Counted from the stretch's first letter, positions 35,396-44,961 are shown. The stretch is DNA of 64,000 bases from CALDTK01 sp965215115 (GCA_965215115.1 OZ244050.1:4340001-4404000), one strand, 5' to 3'. Numbers and translations: made by a program. The notes: generated from the sequence alone by a model not told the origin.

Positions 35396-36961
35396 TTACC
35401 CCACCCGCGCCGACCCCAAGAACCTCACCAGCGCAGGGTTGCCCGTCTCCTCGTGCGTCGGGTACGACAGTCGCGCCTCGAAGGCCTCGAGCTCCGCCTC
35501 CGCCCCCGGCGGAAACTGTATCCCGACCAGCACCCGCCCGAACGCCGCTCCGTGGTTGCGGTAGTGGAACAGCGAGATGTTCCAGCTCGTCGGGACGGCC
35601 TCCAGGAACTCGAGCAGCGCGCCCGGCCGCTCCGGGAAGCGACACCGGAAGATCCGTTCCTCCAGCGGGGACTCGGCCGCGAGGTGCCCCCCGATCATGT
35701 AGCGCGTGTGCAGCTTCGCGGCCTCGTTGTGGCTCAGGTCCACGACGTCGTAGCCGGAGGCTTCGAGGCTCGCGAGGATTAGGTCGCGCTCGCCCTCGCC
35801 CCCCTGGAGTTGGATCCCCGCGAAGACATCCGCCATGGCTGATCCGGAGTAGCGGTAGTTGAACTCCGTGATGCTCCGGTGCCCGATCGCGTGGCAGAAC
35901 TCCCGGAAGCTGCCCGGTCGCTCGGGGATCCGCACCGCGATGAGGCACTCGCGTACCTCCCCGACCTCCGTGCGCTCGACGATGTGCCGGAGCCGATCGA
36001 AGGACACGTTGGCCCCGCTCACGGTCGCCACCAGGACCTGGTCGCGGACCCCCTCGCTCGCGACGTACTTCTTGATGCCCGCCACCGCGAGTGCCCCGGC
36101 GGGCTCGATGAGGGTACGCGTATCCCCGAAAACGTCTTTTATGGCGTTGGCGATCTCGTCGACGCTCACCGTGATGACGTCGTCGAGGAAGGTGCGGCAG
36201 AGCTCGTACGTGAGCACCCCGGCGCGCTTCACGGCCGCACCATCGGCGAAGAGCCCTACCCTACCGAGGGTCACCAAGTGGCCCGCGTCGAAGGCTGCGC
36301 GCATGCAGGCCGCGTCCTCGGGCTCGACGCCGATGAGCTTGACGTTCGGACGCACGTGTCGTAGGTACGCCGCCATGCCAGCCGCCAGCCCCCCGCCGCC
36401 GACGCAGATGAACACGGCGTCGATGTGGCCCGGGTGCTGGTCGTCGATCTCGCGCGCGACCGTGCCCTGGCCCGCGATGGTGTCGGCGTCGTCGAAGGGG
36501 TGGATAAACGCAAACCCGCGTTGCGCCTCGATGTCGCGACTACACGCCAGCGCCGCGTCGAAGTCGTCGCCGAACAGCACCACCTCCGCCCCGAGGTTGC
36601 GCACGGCCTCCACCTTGATGTCCGGGGTCGTGCGCGGCATCACGATGACGGCCGGGAGGCTCAGTTGCCGAGCGGCCAGCGCGACGCCCTGCGCGTGGTT
36701 GCCCGCGGAGGCCGCCACGACCCCGGCCAGACTGCCCTCCTTGAGCAGTGCCACGATGCGGTTGTAGGCGCCGCGGAGCTTGAACGAGAACACGGGTTGC
36801 TGGTCCTCGCGCTTGAGCCAGACCTGGTTCCCGAGTCGGCGGCTCAGCAGGGGGGCGACGTGCAGTTCCGTCCGCACGCAAGCCGGTCCGACGTTGGCGA
36901 TGGTCGTTTTACGGAAGTAGTCCTCCGCGAGGGCGGCGGCGGCTGCGGTGCGTTCGGGCAT
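35396..36961 (-). CDS. ilvA: Threonine dehydratase (biosynthetic, with two C-terminal ACT-like domains)
   Basis: 521 residues, the length of biosynthetic IlvA. PLP lysine lies in PVFSFKLRGAYNRI (about residue 60). SAGNHAQGVALAAR, the phosphate-cradling VGGGGLAAGMAAYL and the C-terminal Ser/Cys-region LVATVSGANVSF follow. Two regulatory domains begin IAVRIPERPGSFREFCHAIG and FRCRFPERPGALLEFLEAV, so feedback control by isoleucine is expected. It makes 2-oxobutanoate for isoleucine synthesis. Start ATG at 36959-36961, with ATATTTG just upstream. It sits oddly between the two halves of a TRAP transporter. A degenerate hairpin copy lies at 36906-36918. Confidence 0.95.
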   Translation of the reverse strand: MPERTAAAAALAEDYFRKTTIANVGPACVRTELHVAPLLSRRLGNQVWLKREDQQPVFSFKLRGAYNRIVALLKEGSLAGVVAASAGNHAQGVALAARQLSLPAVIVMPRTTPDIKVEAVRNLGAEVVLFGDDFDAALACSRDIEAQRGFAFIHPFDDADTIAGQGTVAREIDDQHPGHIDAVFICVGGGGLAAGMAAYLRHVRPNVKLIGVEPEDAACMRAAFDAGHLVTLGRVGLFADGAAVKRAGVLTYELCRTFLDDVITVSVDEIANAIKDVFGDTRTLIEPAGALAVAGIKKYVASEGVRDQVLVATVSGANVSFDRLRHIVERTEVGEVRECLIAVRIPERPGSFREFCHAIGHRSITEFNYRYSGSAMADVFAGIQLQGGEGERDLILASLEASGYDVVDLSHNEAAKLHTRYMIGGHLAAESPLEERIFRCRFPERPGALLEFLEAVPTSWNISLFHYRNHGAAFGRVLVGIQFPPGAEAELEAFEARLSYPTHEETGNPALVRFLGSARVG

Positions 36962-36981
36962 GCGGGGCAAATATGTCGAGC

Positions 36982-38289
36982 CTAGCGCAAGATGTCGGGG
37001 TAGAGGAACACAAACGCGAGCAGCGACAACTGAATCCCGACGTAGGGGACCACCCCGCGGTACAGATCGGCGGTACTGTAGTGCGCGGGCGCAGACCCCC
37101 GCAGGTAGAACAAGCTAAACCCGAAAGGTGGCGTCAGGAAGGAGGTCTGCAGGTTGATGGCCAGCAGCACGCACAGCCACAGCGGGTCCACCCCGAGCGC
37201 CTTGACGAGCGGGAGCGCCACCGGGACGACGATGAAGATGATCTCGATGAAGTCGATGAAAAACCCGGCGATGAATACGATCACCATCAGGGCGATCACG
37301 AACCAGAACTGGTCGAGGCCCGCTTCCTGCACCCACTCCACGAGGAATACGTCGCCCTCCAGGCCGCGGAACACCAACGCGAACGTGGTGGCGCCCAACA
37401 GGATCAGGTAGACCATGGCCGAGAGCCTGAGAGACTCCCGCGCCACCTCGTCGAACTCTCGCCAACTCCGTTTGCCGCTCAGGTAGAGCAAGATCAGCGC
37501 CAGCACCGCCCCGACGCCCGAGGCCTCGGTGGGACTCGCTGCCCCGGCGAGGATGCTGCCGAGTACGACTACGATCAGTACCAGCGGACCAGCAATCCCG
37601 AGCACCAAGTGTTTTGCGGAAACGCGCTCACCGGCCCCATCGCCAACTGCCGCGACGCTACTACTCCCCGTCCACCGCGGCACTGCTTTCGGCTGGAAGA
37701 CTGCCGTCAAAACGAGTACTACCGCGTAGGCCCCGATGAGTAGCAAGCTCGGTTTGAGCGCCGCGGCAAATAGGTCGCCCACCGTGACCTGCATGACGCT
37801 GCCCAGCAGGACGAGGACGATGCTCGGGGGGACGATCTGGCCCAGCGTGCCGGCCGCCGCGACGATGCCCGCCGCGTAACTGCGCCGGTAGCCAGCCTCG
37901 TCCATCACCGGGAGCGCGATTAGGGACAGCGTCACCACCGACGCGCCTACGATCCCTGTACTCGCCGCCAGGAGGGCACCGACGCCGAGGACCGCCAGGC
38001 CCAGCCCCCCCGGCGTGCGCCCGAGCGCGGTGGCGGCCGCCCGCATGAGCGTGGCCGCGAGACCACTGCGCTGCAGGGCCAGTCCCATGAGGATGAACAT
38101 CGGGACGGCCAGCAGGACGTAGTTGCTGAAGATGCCCAGCATCCGGCTCGGGAGGAACTGCATGAAGGCCGGCCCCAGCAAGACGTAGCCCGCCACCAGT
38201 GACACCCCGCCTAGGGATAGGCTCACCGGGTAGCCCAACAGGATCGCCACCAAGATCGCGGCGAAGACGATGAGCGCGAGCCAGGCCAC
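36982..38289 (-). CDS. TRAP transporter large permease (DctM family)
   Basis: 435 residues with about 11-12 hydrophobic segments from the N-terminus. Typical DctM parts: ILLGYPVSLSLGGVSLVAG, MLGIFSNYVLLAVPMFILMG, STGIVGASVVTLSLIALPVM, GTLGQIVPPSIVLVLLGS, GAASPTEASGVGAVLALIL and LLAINLQTSFLTPPFGFSLFYL. It is the ion-coupled channel of the TRAP system. It abuts dctQ with no gap. An inverted pair of hairpin motifs lies at 37611 (GCG/CGC stem) and 37699 (GAC/GTC stem) in a loop region. Confidence 0.94.
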   Translation of the reverse strand: MAWLALIVFAAILVAILLGYPVSLSLGGVSLVAGYVLLGPAFMQFLPSRMLGIFSNYVLLAVPMFILMGLALQRSGLAATLMRAAATALGRTPGGLGLAVLGVGALLAASTGIVGASVVTLSLIALPVMDEAGYRRSYAAGIVAAAGTLGQIVPPSIVLVLLGSVMQVTVGDLFAAALKPSLLLIGAYAVVLVLTAVFQPKAVPRWTGSSSVAAVGDGAGERVSAKHLVLGIAGPLVLIVVVLGSILAGAASPTEASGVGAVLALILLYLSGKRSWREFDEVARESLRLSAMVYLILLGATTFALVFRGLEGDVFLVEWVQEAGLDQFWFVIALMVIVFIAGFFIDFIEIIFIVVPVALPLVKALGVDPLWLCVLLAINLQTSFLTPPFGFSLFYLRGSAPAHYSTADLYRGVVPYVGIQLSLLAFVFLYPDILR

Positions 38290-38778
38290 CTAGGCTGCGC
38301 GTTTTTGGAAAGGCAGCCGAAGTCCGCCAACGGCACTCCTCAAACCCTCGAGCCCGAGCATCACGAAGGCAAGCACCAAGAATCCTTTCGGCAGCCACCG
38401 GTACGGGAGGCCACCGGGATCGGCACTCCCCTCCCCGATCGAGAAGCTGTTGACGGCGTAGCGTCCGCCGGCGTAGACCACGAATGCGCACCAGGGCAGC
38501 AACAACAGCAAGTGTCCCGAGCGTACGATGTTTTGCCGTAAGGCGGTGGGGAGCCTTTCGGCAAAAACCTCCACGCTCACGTGCGCCCCCACGCCCAGGG
38601 CGGGCGCTAGCCCGAGGGACACGGCGAGGCAGACCCCGTACCACTCCAGGTCCGGAAACAGCGCGGCCGTGATCCCGAAGGCGTACCGCAGGCTCACGTC
38701 AATCGCGAATACGACCGCCACGAGCAGCAGTACCCACGCACCCGCGCGCTCGCACAGTACCAAGAAGCGTTGCCACAT
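38290..38778 (-). CDS. TRAP transporter small permease (DctQ family)
   Basis: 162 residues with four hydrophobic segments (VLLLVAVVFAIDVSLRYAF, GVCLAVSLGLAPALGVGAHV, LLLLPWCAFVVYAGG, GFLVLAFVMLGLEGLR), as in DctQ. The ATG at 38776-38778 is used because a -7 box (TACTTTAC) sits four bases upstream; a longer frame from 38835 would run through the upstream terminator hairpin. It forms the membrane unit with DctM. An inverted hairpin-motif pair (38530/38553) encodes part of the loop RLPTALRQN. Confidence 0.88.
   Translation of the reverse strand: MWQRFLVLCERAGAWVLLLVAVVFAIDVSLRYAFGITAALFPDLEWYGVCLAVSLGLAPALGVGAHVSVEVFAERLPTALRQNIVRSGHLLLLLPWCAFVVYAGGRYAVNSFSIGEGSADPGGLPYRWLPKGFLVLAFVMLGLEGLRSAVGGLRLPFQKRAA
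38530..38568. repeat. Inverted pair of the dispersed hairpin motif inside dctQ
   Basis: GTTTT-GCC-GTAA-GGC (38530-38544) faces GCC-TTTC-GGC-AAAAAC (38553-38568) across eight bases. The first uses loop GTAA, the second GAAA with one extra T in the head. Confidence 0.75.
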
Positions 38779-38782
38779 GGCC

Positions 38783-38790
38783 GTAAAGTA
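38783..38790 (-). promoter_or_regulatory. -7-like box TACTTTAC before dctQ
   Basis: On the minus strand TACTTTAC-GGCC-ATG, immediately after the upstream terminator hairpin; same close spacing as the other leaderless candidates. Confidence 0.4.
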
Positions 38791-38792
38791 GG

Positions 38793-38824
38793 AAACCCCA
38801 CCACGTTTGCGCGTGGTGGGGTTT
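38793..38824 (-). terminator. Strong hairpin ending the TPR gene
   Basis: AAACCCCACCACG and CGTGGTGGGGTTT form a 13-bp perfect stem with a six-base loop, 39 bases beyond the TPR stop. The T run is short, so the hairpin may act in both directions. Confidence 0.7.
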
Positions 38825-38862
38825 CGGAATGCCATCTGCGGGGGGCAGAAGCCGGCTGCGGG

Positions 38863-40182
38863 TTACTTGCCCCCGGTGGCCTCGAGGCGGCTCTTGTACT
38901 TGTTCGAGGTCTCGTAGTCGCCCTTGCGCGCGTAGATCTCCTTGAGGGCGATCATGGTGTTGCGGTCGTTCGGGTCGATCTTCTCGGCCTTCGTGAAGTA
39001 AGGGAGGGCCTCGTCGAAGAGCGTCGTGACCTCCTTGTTCATCTCCTCGTACTTGGCCTGGTCGGCCTTCGTGTTGCCGAGGTTCTGCATCTCGGAGTTG
39101 AGGGCCACGGCCTTGTTGAACTTCATCGAGCCCATCGAGTAGATCGCGTCGACGTTCTCGGGGTCGCGGTTGGTGGCCTCCGTGAAGTATTGCATGGACT
39201 TGGCGGTGTACTCGTCGGCCTTCATGGCGTCCTTTTCCTTACCGCTCAAGTTCATGTACACGTTGCCGAGCGCGGTGTACAGACCGACGTTGTCGGGCTC
39301 GGCGGCGATCGCCTGCTGGAGCTTCTGCTCGAGGGTAGTGAAGTCCTGCGCCTGGATGTAGTAGTTGATCTCGGCGAAGAGGATCTCGGAGTTGTCGGGG
39401 TACTTCGTCCGGCCTTTGTTGAGGATCTCCAGGCCCTGGTCCTTCTGGCCCTCAGCCATCAGCATGTTGCTGTAGTTGGCGAACACAGCGGCCTCGTCGT
39501 AGTTGGCGTCGTAAAGCTCCTTGTAGAGCTTCATCGCGTTGGCTTTGTCGCCGGCCTGTTGCGCGACGACGGCCGTGATGTACTTCTGCTGGTTGAGCTT
39601 GTCGTCGTCGGCGAAGATCGGGTCCTCGTTGTTCGCGCGGAAGTACGTGTCGACGTCGCCCATCAACTGGAGCGGCTTGTAGGCGTCTGCGTAGCGGGTG
39701 GCCCCGAGCATCGCGTTGCCCACCATGCCCATGTCGGCGGAGAGCTGTTGCATGGCGTCCTTGGCGGACTTCTTGTACGAGCTCTTGGTGGAGGTCTCGT
39801 AGGCTTTCTTATAGGCCGCCAGGGCCTCCTCGGCGGGCTTCGCGGGCACCTCGGTCGTGGAGAAATCCGGTGCGGGTGCAGCGGGATTCAGGACCTGGGC
39901 CTTCATGTGCTCCTCGTTCTTCGAGGAGATGTCGGCGGTGACCTTCTTGACGTCGGCGGCGTACACGTCGCCGAGCAGCATCCACGCGCCCGACAGGCTC
40001 GGGTCGAGCTTGGTGGCCTCCATCGCGGCGTCCATCGCCGCTTGGTACGACCCCATGTCGGTCATGTCGGCGGTGTACTTCGCGAGGGCTTTATTGCCCG
40101 ACTTGACAGTCTTTGCGGCGTCCTGCGCGAAGGTGGCGAAGGTCATCAGGAGGGCCAGGAGTAGGAATGGAAGTCTTCTCAT
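38863..40182 (-). CDS. Secreted tetratricopeptide-repeat protein
   Basis: 439 residues with a signal peptide (RRLPFLLLALLMTFATFAQ). The mature protein is Ala/Lys/Asp-rich and contains TPR-like helices: AMDAAMEATKLDPSLSGAWMLLGDVY (~50-75), YADAYKPLQLM, KLYKELYDANYDEAAVFANYSNML, LQQAIAAEPDNVGLYTALGNVYMNL, YFTEATNRDPENVDAIYSMGSMKF and LPYFTKAEKIDPNDRNTMIALKEIY. TPR proteins scaffold complexes; this one is probably periplasmic. No partner is evident; gyrA lies upstream with its own gap. No hairpin-motif copy was found. Confidence 0.82.
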   Translation of the reverse strand: MRRLPFLLLALLMTFATFAQDAAKTVKSGNKALAKYTADMTDMGSYQAAMDAAMEATKLDPSLSGAWMLLGDVYAADVKKVTADISSKNEEHMKAQVLNPAAPAPDFSTTEVPAKPAEEALAAYKKAYETSTKSSYKKSAKDAMQQLSADMGMVGNAMLGATRYADAYKPLQLMGDVDTYFRANNEDPIFADDDKLNQQKYITAVVAQQAGDKANAMKLYKELYDANYDEAAVFANYSNMLMAEGQKDQGLEILNKGRTKYPDNSEILFAEINYYIQAQDFTTLEQKLQQAIAAEPDNVGLYTALGNVYMNLSGKEKDAMKADEYTAKSMQYFTEATNRDPENVDAIYSMGSMKFNKAVALNSEMQNLGNTKADQAKYEEMNKEVTTLFDEALPYFTKAEKIDPNDRNTMIALKEIYARKGDYETSNKYKSRLEATGGK

Positions 40183-40275
40183 GATTGTGTTGGTTCAGGT
40201 GAAATCGAAAACAGGGTCAAGGTATATAAGGGTGTAGAGGGGGCATCTGTTTAACTGACGCTTAACCGCCCTCCC

Positions 40276-42861
40276 CTACTCCTCCTCGGAGTCGCCGTTG
40301 CTTGCGCCGTCGGTCGCGCCGTCGCTTGCGCCGTCGATCCCGTCGGTGAGGAGCTCCACGTCGAGCGTGTCGCCGTCGGCGTCGCTGTCCTCGTCCTCGC
40401 TGTACGGCACCACCGCCACGTCGGCGATCGAGTCGTCCGGCTGGACTTTGATGAGGCGCACGCCCTGGGTCGCGCGACCCATCACGCGCAGGTCCTCGAC
40501 CTTGGTCCGGATCACGATCCCGCGGCGGGTCGTCACCATCAAGTCCTCGTCCTCGCTGACGCTCTTCATGCTCACCAGCGCGCCGGTCTTGTCGGTGATG
40601 AGCATCGTGCGCACGCCCTTGCCACCGCGGTTCGTGATGCGGTAGTCGGCCGGGTCCGAGCGCTTCGCCATACCGCTTTCGCTCAAAACGAGGATCGACT
40701 TCCCGTCGCCGTGGCTCACGCCCTCCTCCTCGGAGTTGTGGAGGGTCACCATGCCGACCACCGCGTCCTGCTCGTCCTGGAGGGATACGCCGCGCACGCC
40801 GGTGGCCGTGCGGCCCATCACCCGCACCACACTCTCCTTAAAGCGGATCGCGTAGCCATTGCGCGTCGCGAGCAGCACCTCGCTGTCGCCGTGCGTGAGC
40901 TTGGCCTCCAGGAGCGTGTCGCCCTCGTTGATGTTAATGGCGTTGATGCCCGCCTGCCGCACCCGCGAGTAGTCCCGCAGCGAGGTCTTCTTGACGACGC
41001 CCTTCCGGGTGGCGAAGAGGATGTAGCGGCTGTCGAGGAACTCCTCGTCGTTGAGGTCCGGGACGATGATGTAGGCCTTGACCTTGTCCTCCTTCGGGAT
41101 GGCGAGGATATTCTGGATCACGCGCCCGGTGCTGGTCTTGGCGGCCTCCGGGATGTCGAAGCCCCTGAGCCAGAAACAGCGGCCCAGCTCGGTGAACAGC
41201 AGCAGGTAGTTGTGGGTGTTCGCCACGAACATATGCTCGACGAAGTCCGCGTCGCGCGTCTTCGAACCCCGACTCCCGCGACCGCCGCGGCCCTGGGCCC
41301 GGAACTCGCTCGACACCGTGCGCTTGACGTACCCGAGGTGACTGATCGTGATGACGACCTCCTCGTTGGCGATCAGGTCCTCCATCGCGATCTCGCCGTC
41401 GGCGAAGCTGATGTCGGTGCGGCGGGCGTCCCCGAAGCTCTCCTTGACTTCGAGCAGTTCGTCCCGCACCACGCCGCGCTGCAGCTCCTCGCTCGCGAGG
41501 ATCTCCTCGAGGTGGGCAATGAGCTTCATGAGCTCGTCGTACTCCTCGCGGATCTTGTCGCGCTCCAGGCCCGTGAGCTTCTGGAGGCGCATGTCGAGGA
41601 TGGCGCGGGCCTGGATTTCGGACAACTCGAAGGTCGTCATCAGGCCCGTGCGAGCGGTCTCGACGTCCTTCGACGCGCGGATCAGCTTGATTACCTCGTC
41701 GAGGTGGTCGAGGGCGATGAGCAGGCCCTCGAGGATGTGCGCGCGCTCCTGGGCCTTGCGCAACTCGTACGCCGTGCGCCGGATGACGACCTCGATGCGG
41801 AACTTGATAAACTCGGCGATGAGTTGTTTCAAGTTTAGCGTCCGCGGGCGCCCGTTGACCAGACAAACGTTGTTGACCCCGTAGCTCGACTGGAGCGGGG
41901 TGTACTTGAATAGTTTGGCCAACACCACCGAGGCCATCGCGTCGCGCTTCACCTCGACCACGATCCGCAGGCCGCGGCGGTCGGACTCGTCGCGCAGCCC
42001 CGAGATGCCCTCGATCTTGCCCTCGTTGACGAGGTCGGCGATCTTGACCATCAGGGTCGCCTTGTTGACCTGGTAGGGGATCTCGTTGACGATGATCGTC
42101 TCGCGGCCGCCCTGCTCCTCGATGATGGCCTTCGCGCGCACCACTACCCGCCCGCGACCGGTCTCGAAGGCCTCGCGGACCCCGGACATGCCGTAGATCG
42201 TACCGCCGGTCGGGAAGTCCGGCGCGGTGATGTGCTCCATCAGGGTCTCGATCGTGATCTCGGGGTCGGCGATCGTGGCGACGATGCCGTCGATGACCTC
42301 GGAGAGGTTGTGCGGCAGCATGTTGGTGGCCATCCCGACGGCGATCCCGGAGGCGCCGTTGACCAGTAGGTTCGGGAGCCGCGTCGGCAACACCGTCGGC
42401 TCCTTGAGGGTGTCGTCGAAGTTGAGCGAGAAGTCGACCGTGTCCTTCTCGATGTCGTTGAGCATCAGCTCCGTGATCTTCGCCATGCGCGCCTCGGTGT
42501 AGCGCATCGCCGCGGGGCTGTCCCCGTCCATCGAGCCGAAGTTGCCCTGGCCGTCGACCAGCGGGTAGCGCAGCGACCACTCCTGCGCCATGCGGACCAT
42601 CGTGTCGTACACCGAGCTGTCGCCGTGCGGGTGGTACTTCCCGAGCACCTCGCCGACGATACGCGCGCTTTTCTTGTGGGCCTTGGTGTACGCGAGCCCG
42701 AGGCCGTTCATGCCGTAGAGCACGCGCCGGTGGACGGGCTTGAGGCCGTCGCGCACGTCCGGGAGCGCGCGCGAGACGATGACCGACATCGAGTAGTCGA
42801 TGTAGGCCGATTTCATCTCATCCTCGATGTTGATCGGGATGATCCTTGAATTTGAAGACAT
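40276..42861 (-). CDS. gyrA: DNA gyrase subunit A
   Basis: 861 residues. The catalytic tyrosine is Y121 in AAMRYTEAR. The quinolone-determining region reads HPHGDSSVYDTM, with Ser82 and Asp86 at the positions of E. coli Ser83 and Asp87, so no classical resistance change is seen there. The C-terminal beta-pinwheel contains a GyrA-box-like GRGGRG and repeats (VVTISHLGYVKR, LFATRKGVVKKT, LLATRNGYAIRF, VTTRRGIVIRT). A very acidic tail (DGATDGASNGDSEEE) ends the protein. Only one degenerate hairpin copy lies here (40675-40689). TACCTTTA on the minus strand about 95 bases upstream of the ATG could be its promoter. Confidence 0.98.
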   Translation of the reverse strand: MSSNSRIIPINIEDEMKSAYIDYSMSVIVSRALPDVRDGLKPVHRRVLYGMNGLGLAYTKAHKKSARIVGEVLGKYHPHGDSSVYDTMVRMAQEWSLRYPLVDGQGNFGSMDGDSPAAMRYTEARMAKITELMLNDIEKDTVDFSLNFDDTLKEPTVLPTRLPNLLVNGASGIAVGMATNMLPHNLSEVIDGIVATIADPEITIETLMEHITAPDFPTGGTIYGMSGVREAFETGRGRVVVRAKAIIEEQGGRETIIVNEIPYQVNKATLMVKIADLVNEGKIEGISGLRDESDRRGLRIVVEVKRDAMASVVLAKLFKYTPLQSSYGVNNVCLVNGRPRTLNLKQLIAEFIKFRIEVVIRRTAYELRKAQERAHILEGLLIALDHLDEVIKLIRASKDVETARTGLMTTFELSEIQARAILDMRLQKLTGLERDKIREEYDELMKLIAHLEEILASEELQRGVVRDELLEVKESFGDARRTDISFADGEIAMEDLIANEEVVITISHLGYVKRTVSSEFRAQGRGGRGSRGSKTRDADFVEHMFVANTHNYLLLFTELGRCFWLRGFDIPEAAKTSTGRVIQNILAIPKEDKVKAYIIVPDLNDEEFLDSRYILFATRKGVVKKTSLRDYSRVRQAGINAININEGDTLLEAKLTHGDSEVLLATRNGYAIRFKESVVRVMGRTATGVRGVSLQDEQDAVVGMVTLHNSEEEGVSHGDGKSILVLSESGMAKRSDPADYRITNRGGKGVRTMLITDKTGALVSMKSVSEDEDLMVTTRRGIVIRTKVEDLRVMGRATQGVRLIKVQPDDSIADVAVVPYSEDEDSDADGDTLDVELLTDGIDGASDGATDGASNGDSEEE

Positions 42862-43075
42862 ACTAGAGTATCAGCACTTTGAAGTACGAAAACGCGGGAT
42901 ATTGACCAGTCTACACCGGCGATCAACCGCCTTTCGGATTAAGCCTTAAAGGTACGAAAACCCCAGCGAAACCTACGCTCCGCCTTCTCCACGGCGCCGG
43001 GGGCCCAGCCAAACGTGACACCCGGTCCACTTACCCGCGCGCATTGGCGCGCTATTGGTAAGACGTGGGGTACAG

Positions 43076-43504
43076 ATGAGAAAAACACCACGCCTCCTGG
43101 CGGGTCTCGGCGCCCTCGCGCTCGGACTCGGCCTCACGTCCGCCGCCTCGGCGCAGACCACGTTCCAGAGCTCCAACGACCCCACCGCCACCATCGCCGT
43201 CGAGGTGCTGGAGGGCAACCGGACCCTCGTCACCGTGACGCGCGCCCTGCGCGAAGAAACCCCGATGACGCTTTCACCCGGGACCGTGTTGCGCGACAAC
43301 GCCGGCGGCATCAGCTACGAGATGCGCGATCGCCACGTGCAGGTCTCCAAGAACGGCCGCCTCGAGACCGTTACGGCCACGTTCCGCGGCTTCGACGCCG
43401 GCGTGAGGCAGTTCGACCTCATCGACCCGATGCTCCAGCAGCGCTCGCTGTACATCACGCAGATCGAGCACGTCCCGACGGACGCCGTTGCGCTGGCGCA
43501 GTAG
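43076..43504 (+). CDS. Small secreted protein of unknown function
   Basis: 142 residues from the ATG at 43076 (an in-frame start 21 bases earlier is possible). A clear signal peptide (RKTPRLLAGLGALALGLGLTSAASAQ) is followed by a beta-rich mature part (ATIAVEVLEGNRTLVTVTRAL, RDRHVQVSKNGRLETVTATF). No known domain was recognised. It stands alone between gyrA (divergent) and the photolyase-like gene (convergent). Function unknown. Confidence 0.7.
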   Translation: MRKTPRLLAGLGALALGLGLTSAASAQTTFQSSNDPTATIAVEVLEGNRTLVTVTRALREETPMTLSPGTVLRDNAGGISYEMRDRHVQVSKNGRLETVTATFRGFDAGVRQFDLIDPMLQQRSLYITQIEHVPTDAVALAQ

Positions 43505-43540
43505 CGGCTGGTCGGTAAGGTTGCCTGTGCTCACCCTCCC

Positions 43541-44914
43541 CTACCGCCGGCCTTCGTTGCGGGCGCGGGCCAGGCCCTCGCGGTACACGTCCAGTGCGCG
43601 CTGGCGGGCGAGCTTGTGGTCGACCATCGGCGCGGGGTAGGCAGCCGTGCCGTACTCCGGCACGTACTCCTTGACGTACTTAAGTTGTGGGTCGAACTTC
43701 TTGAGTTGCGAGGTCGGATTAAAGACCCTGAAGTACGGCGCGGCGTCCGCCCCGGTGCCGGCGGCCCACTGCCAGCCGCCGTTGTTGCTCGCCAGATCGT
43801 AGCACAGGAGTTTGCGCGCGAAGTAGCGCTCGCCCCAGCGCCAGTCGATCAGCAAGTGCTTCGTGAGGAAGGAGGCCGTGATCATGCGGACGCGGTTGTG
43901 CATGTAGCCGATGGTATTGAGCTGTCGCATCCCCGCGTCGACCATCGGGTAGCCCGTCTCGCCGCGGCACCAGCGCTCGAAGTCGGCCTCGTCGTTGCGC
44001 CACGCGATCGCGTCGTACTCCGGGCGGAAGCTCTGCGTCGAGACCTGCGGGTGGACCTGCAGGATCTGGCTGTAGAAGTCGCGCCAGATCAGCTCCCCGA
44101 GGTAGGTCGCGTTGAGTCTGCGCGCGTGCCTGGCCCACTGCCGGATGCTAACCGTCCCGTGGCGAAAGTGCGGCCCGAGGCGCGAGGTGCCAGGGATGCC
44201 GGGGATGTCGCGTGTTTTGTCGTAGTGCGCAATGACGGCGTCACTGGGGTTCGTCGGCGGAATGGGCGTATCGCTTTCGCGAAAACCCAGGTCGGCCAGG
44301 CTAGGACAGGTCGCGCCGTTGCCGAAGTCCGAGGTTTTGGCGAAAGCCGAGGCGTACTTGGCGCAGGGGTAGGGCTTTAGGTAAAAGCTAACCGCCTCGC
44401 CGTTGGCGTCCTCGTCGATGCGGGTGTCGAGTTTAGCGAGCCAGGTTTTGCTGTAAGGCGTGAAGACCGTGTACTCGCCGCCCGCCTTCTTCTGGACCTC
44501 GCTCGCCTCGAAGATCACGTGGTCCTTGTGGAGGTGTAGCCGGGCACCTTTCTTTCGCAGAAGTTGGTCGATGGCCGCGTCACGGGTTTTGGCGTAAGCC
44601 TCGTAATCGCGATTGGCGTGTGCCTCGGCGACGTTGTACTTCTCGATCAGCGTGGCCCAGACCTTCTCCGGCGTGCCGTAGTGAACTTCCATCGGGTGGC
44701 CGCCGGACGCGAGCTCGGCCTGGATGCCGCTCACGGTCTGCTGCAGGAACATCACCCGCGAGTCGTCCTCGTCCTCGAGGACATCCAGGATGTGGCGGTC
44801 GAAGATGAACAGCGGGACGACGGGGTGGCCCGACTTCAGGGCGTGGTAGAGTCCGGCGTTGTCGTGTAGGCGCAGGTCGCGCCGGAACCAAAAGATCGTC
44901 ACCGCCTCCTTCAT
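43541..44914 (-). CDS. Deoxyribodipyrimidine photo-lyase / cryptochrome family protein
   Basis: 457 residues from the ATG at 44912-44914 (MKEAVTIFWFRRDLRLHDN). The N-terminal photolyase alpha/beta domain is followed by the FAD-binding helical domain: GELIWRDFYSQI, GYPMVDAGMRQLNTIGYMHNRVRMITASFLTKHL, DWRWGERYFARKLLCYDLASNNGGWQW and YFRVFNPTSQLKKFDP. It repairs UV pyrimidine dimers with blue light, or is a cryptochrome; the full active-site region favours a CPD photolyase. It carries several hairpin copies (44272, 44334, 44445, 44586), the densest cluster in the window, encoding e.g. GFRESDTP and SAFAKTSDF. Confidence 0.93.
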   Translation of the reverse strand: MKEAVTIFWFRRDLRLHDNAGLYHALKSGHPVVPLFIFDRHILDVLEDEDDSRVMFLQQTVSGIQAELASGGHPMEVHYGTPEKVWATLIEKYNVAEAHANRDYEAYAKTRDAAIDQLLRKKGARLHLHKDHVIFEASEVQKKAGGEYTVFTPYSKTWLAKLDTRIDEDANGEAVSFYLKPYPCAKYASAFAKTSDFGNGATCPSLADLGFRESDTPIPPTNPSDAVIAHYDKTRDIPGIPGTSRLGPHFRHGTVSIRQWARHARRLNATYLGELIWRDFYSQILQVHPQVSTQSFRPEYDAIAWRNDEADFERWCRGETGYPMVDAGMRQLNTIGYMHNRVRMITASFLTKHLLIDWRWGERYFARKLLCYDLASNNGGWQWAAGTGADAAPYFRVFNPTSQLKKFDPQLKYVKEYVPEYGTAAYPAPMVDHKLARQRALDVYREGLARARNEGRR

Positions 44915-44961
44915 ACCTGCCGCAACGCGCCGCCGCGGGCGAGGTTTCGCCGCCCGCGCGA

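Noticed and set aside
40276..42861. Quinolone-resistance change in gyrA
   Set aside because: Ser82 and Asp86, the equivalents of E. coli Ser83 and Asp87, are the susceptible-type residues.
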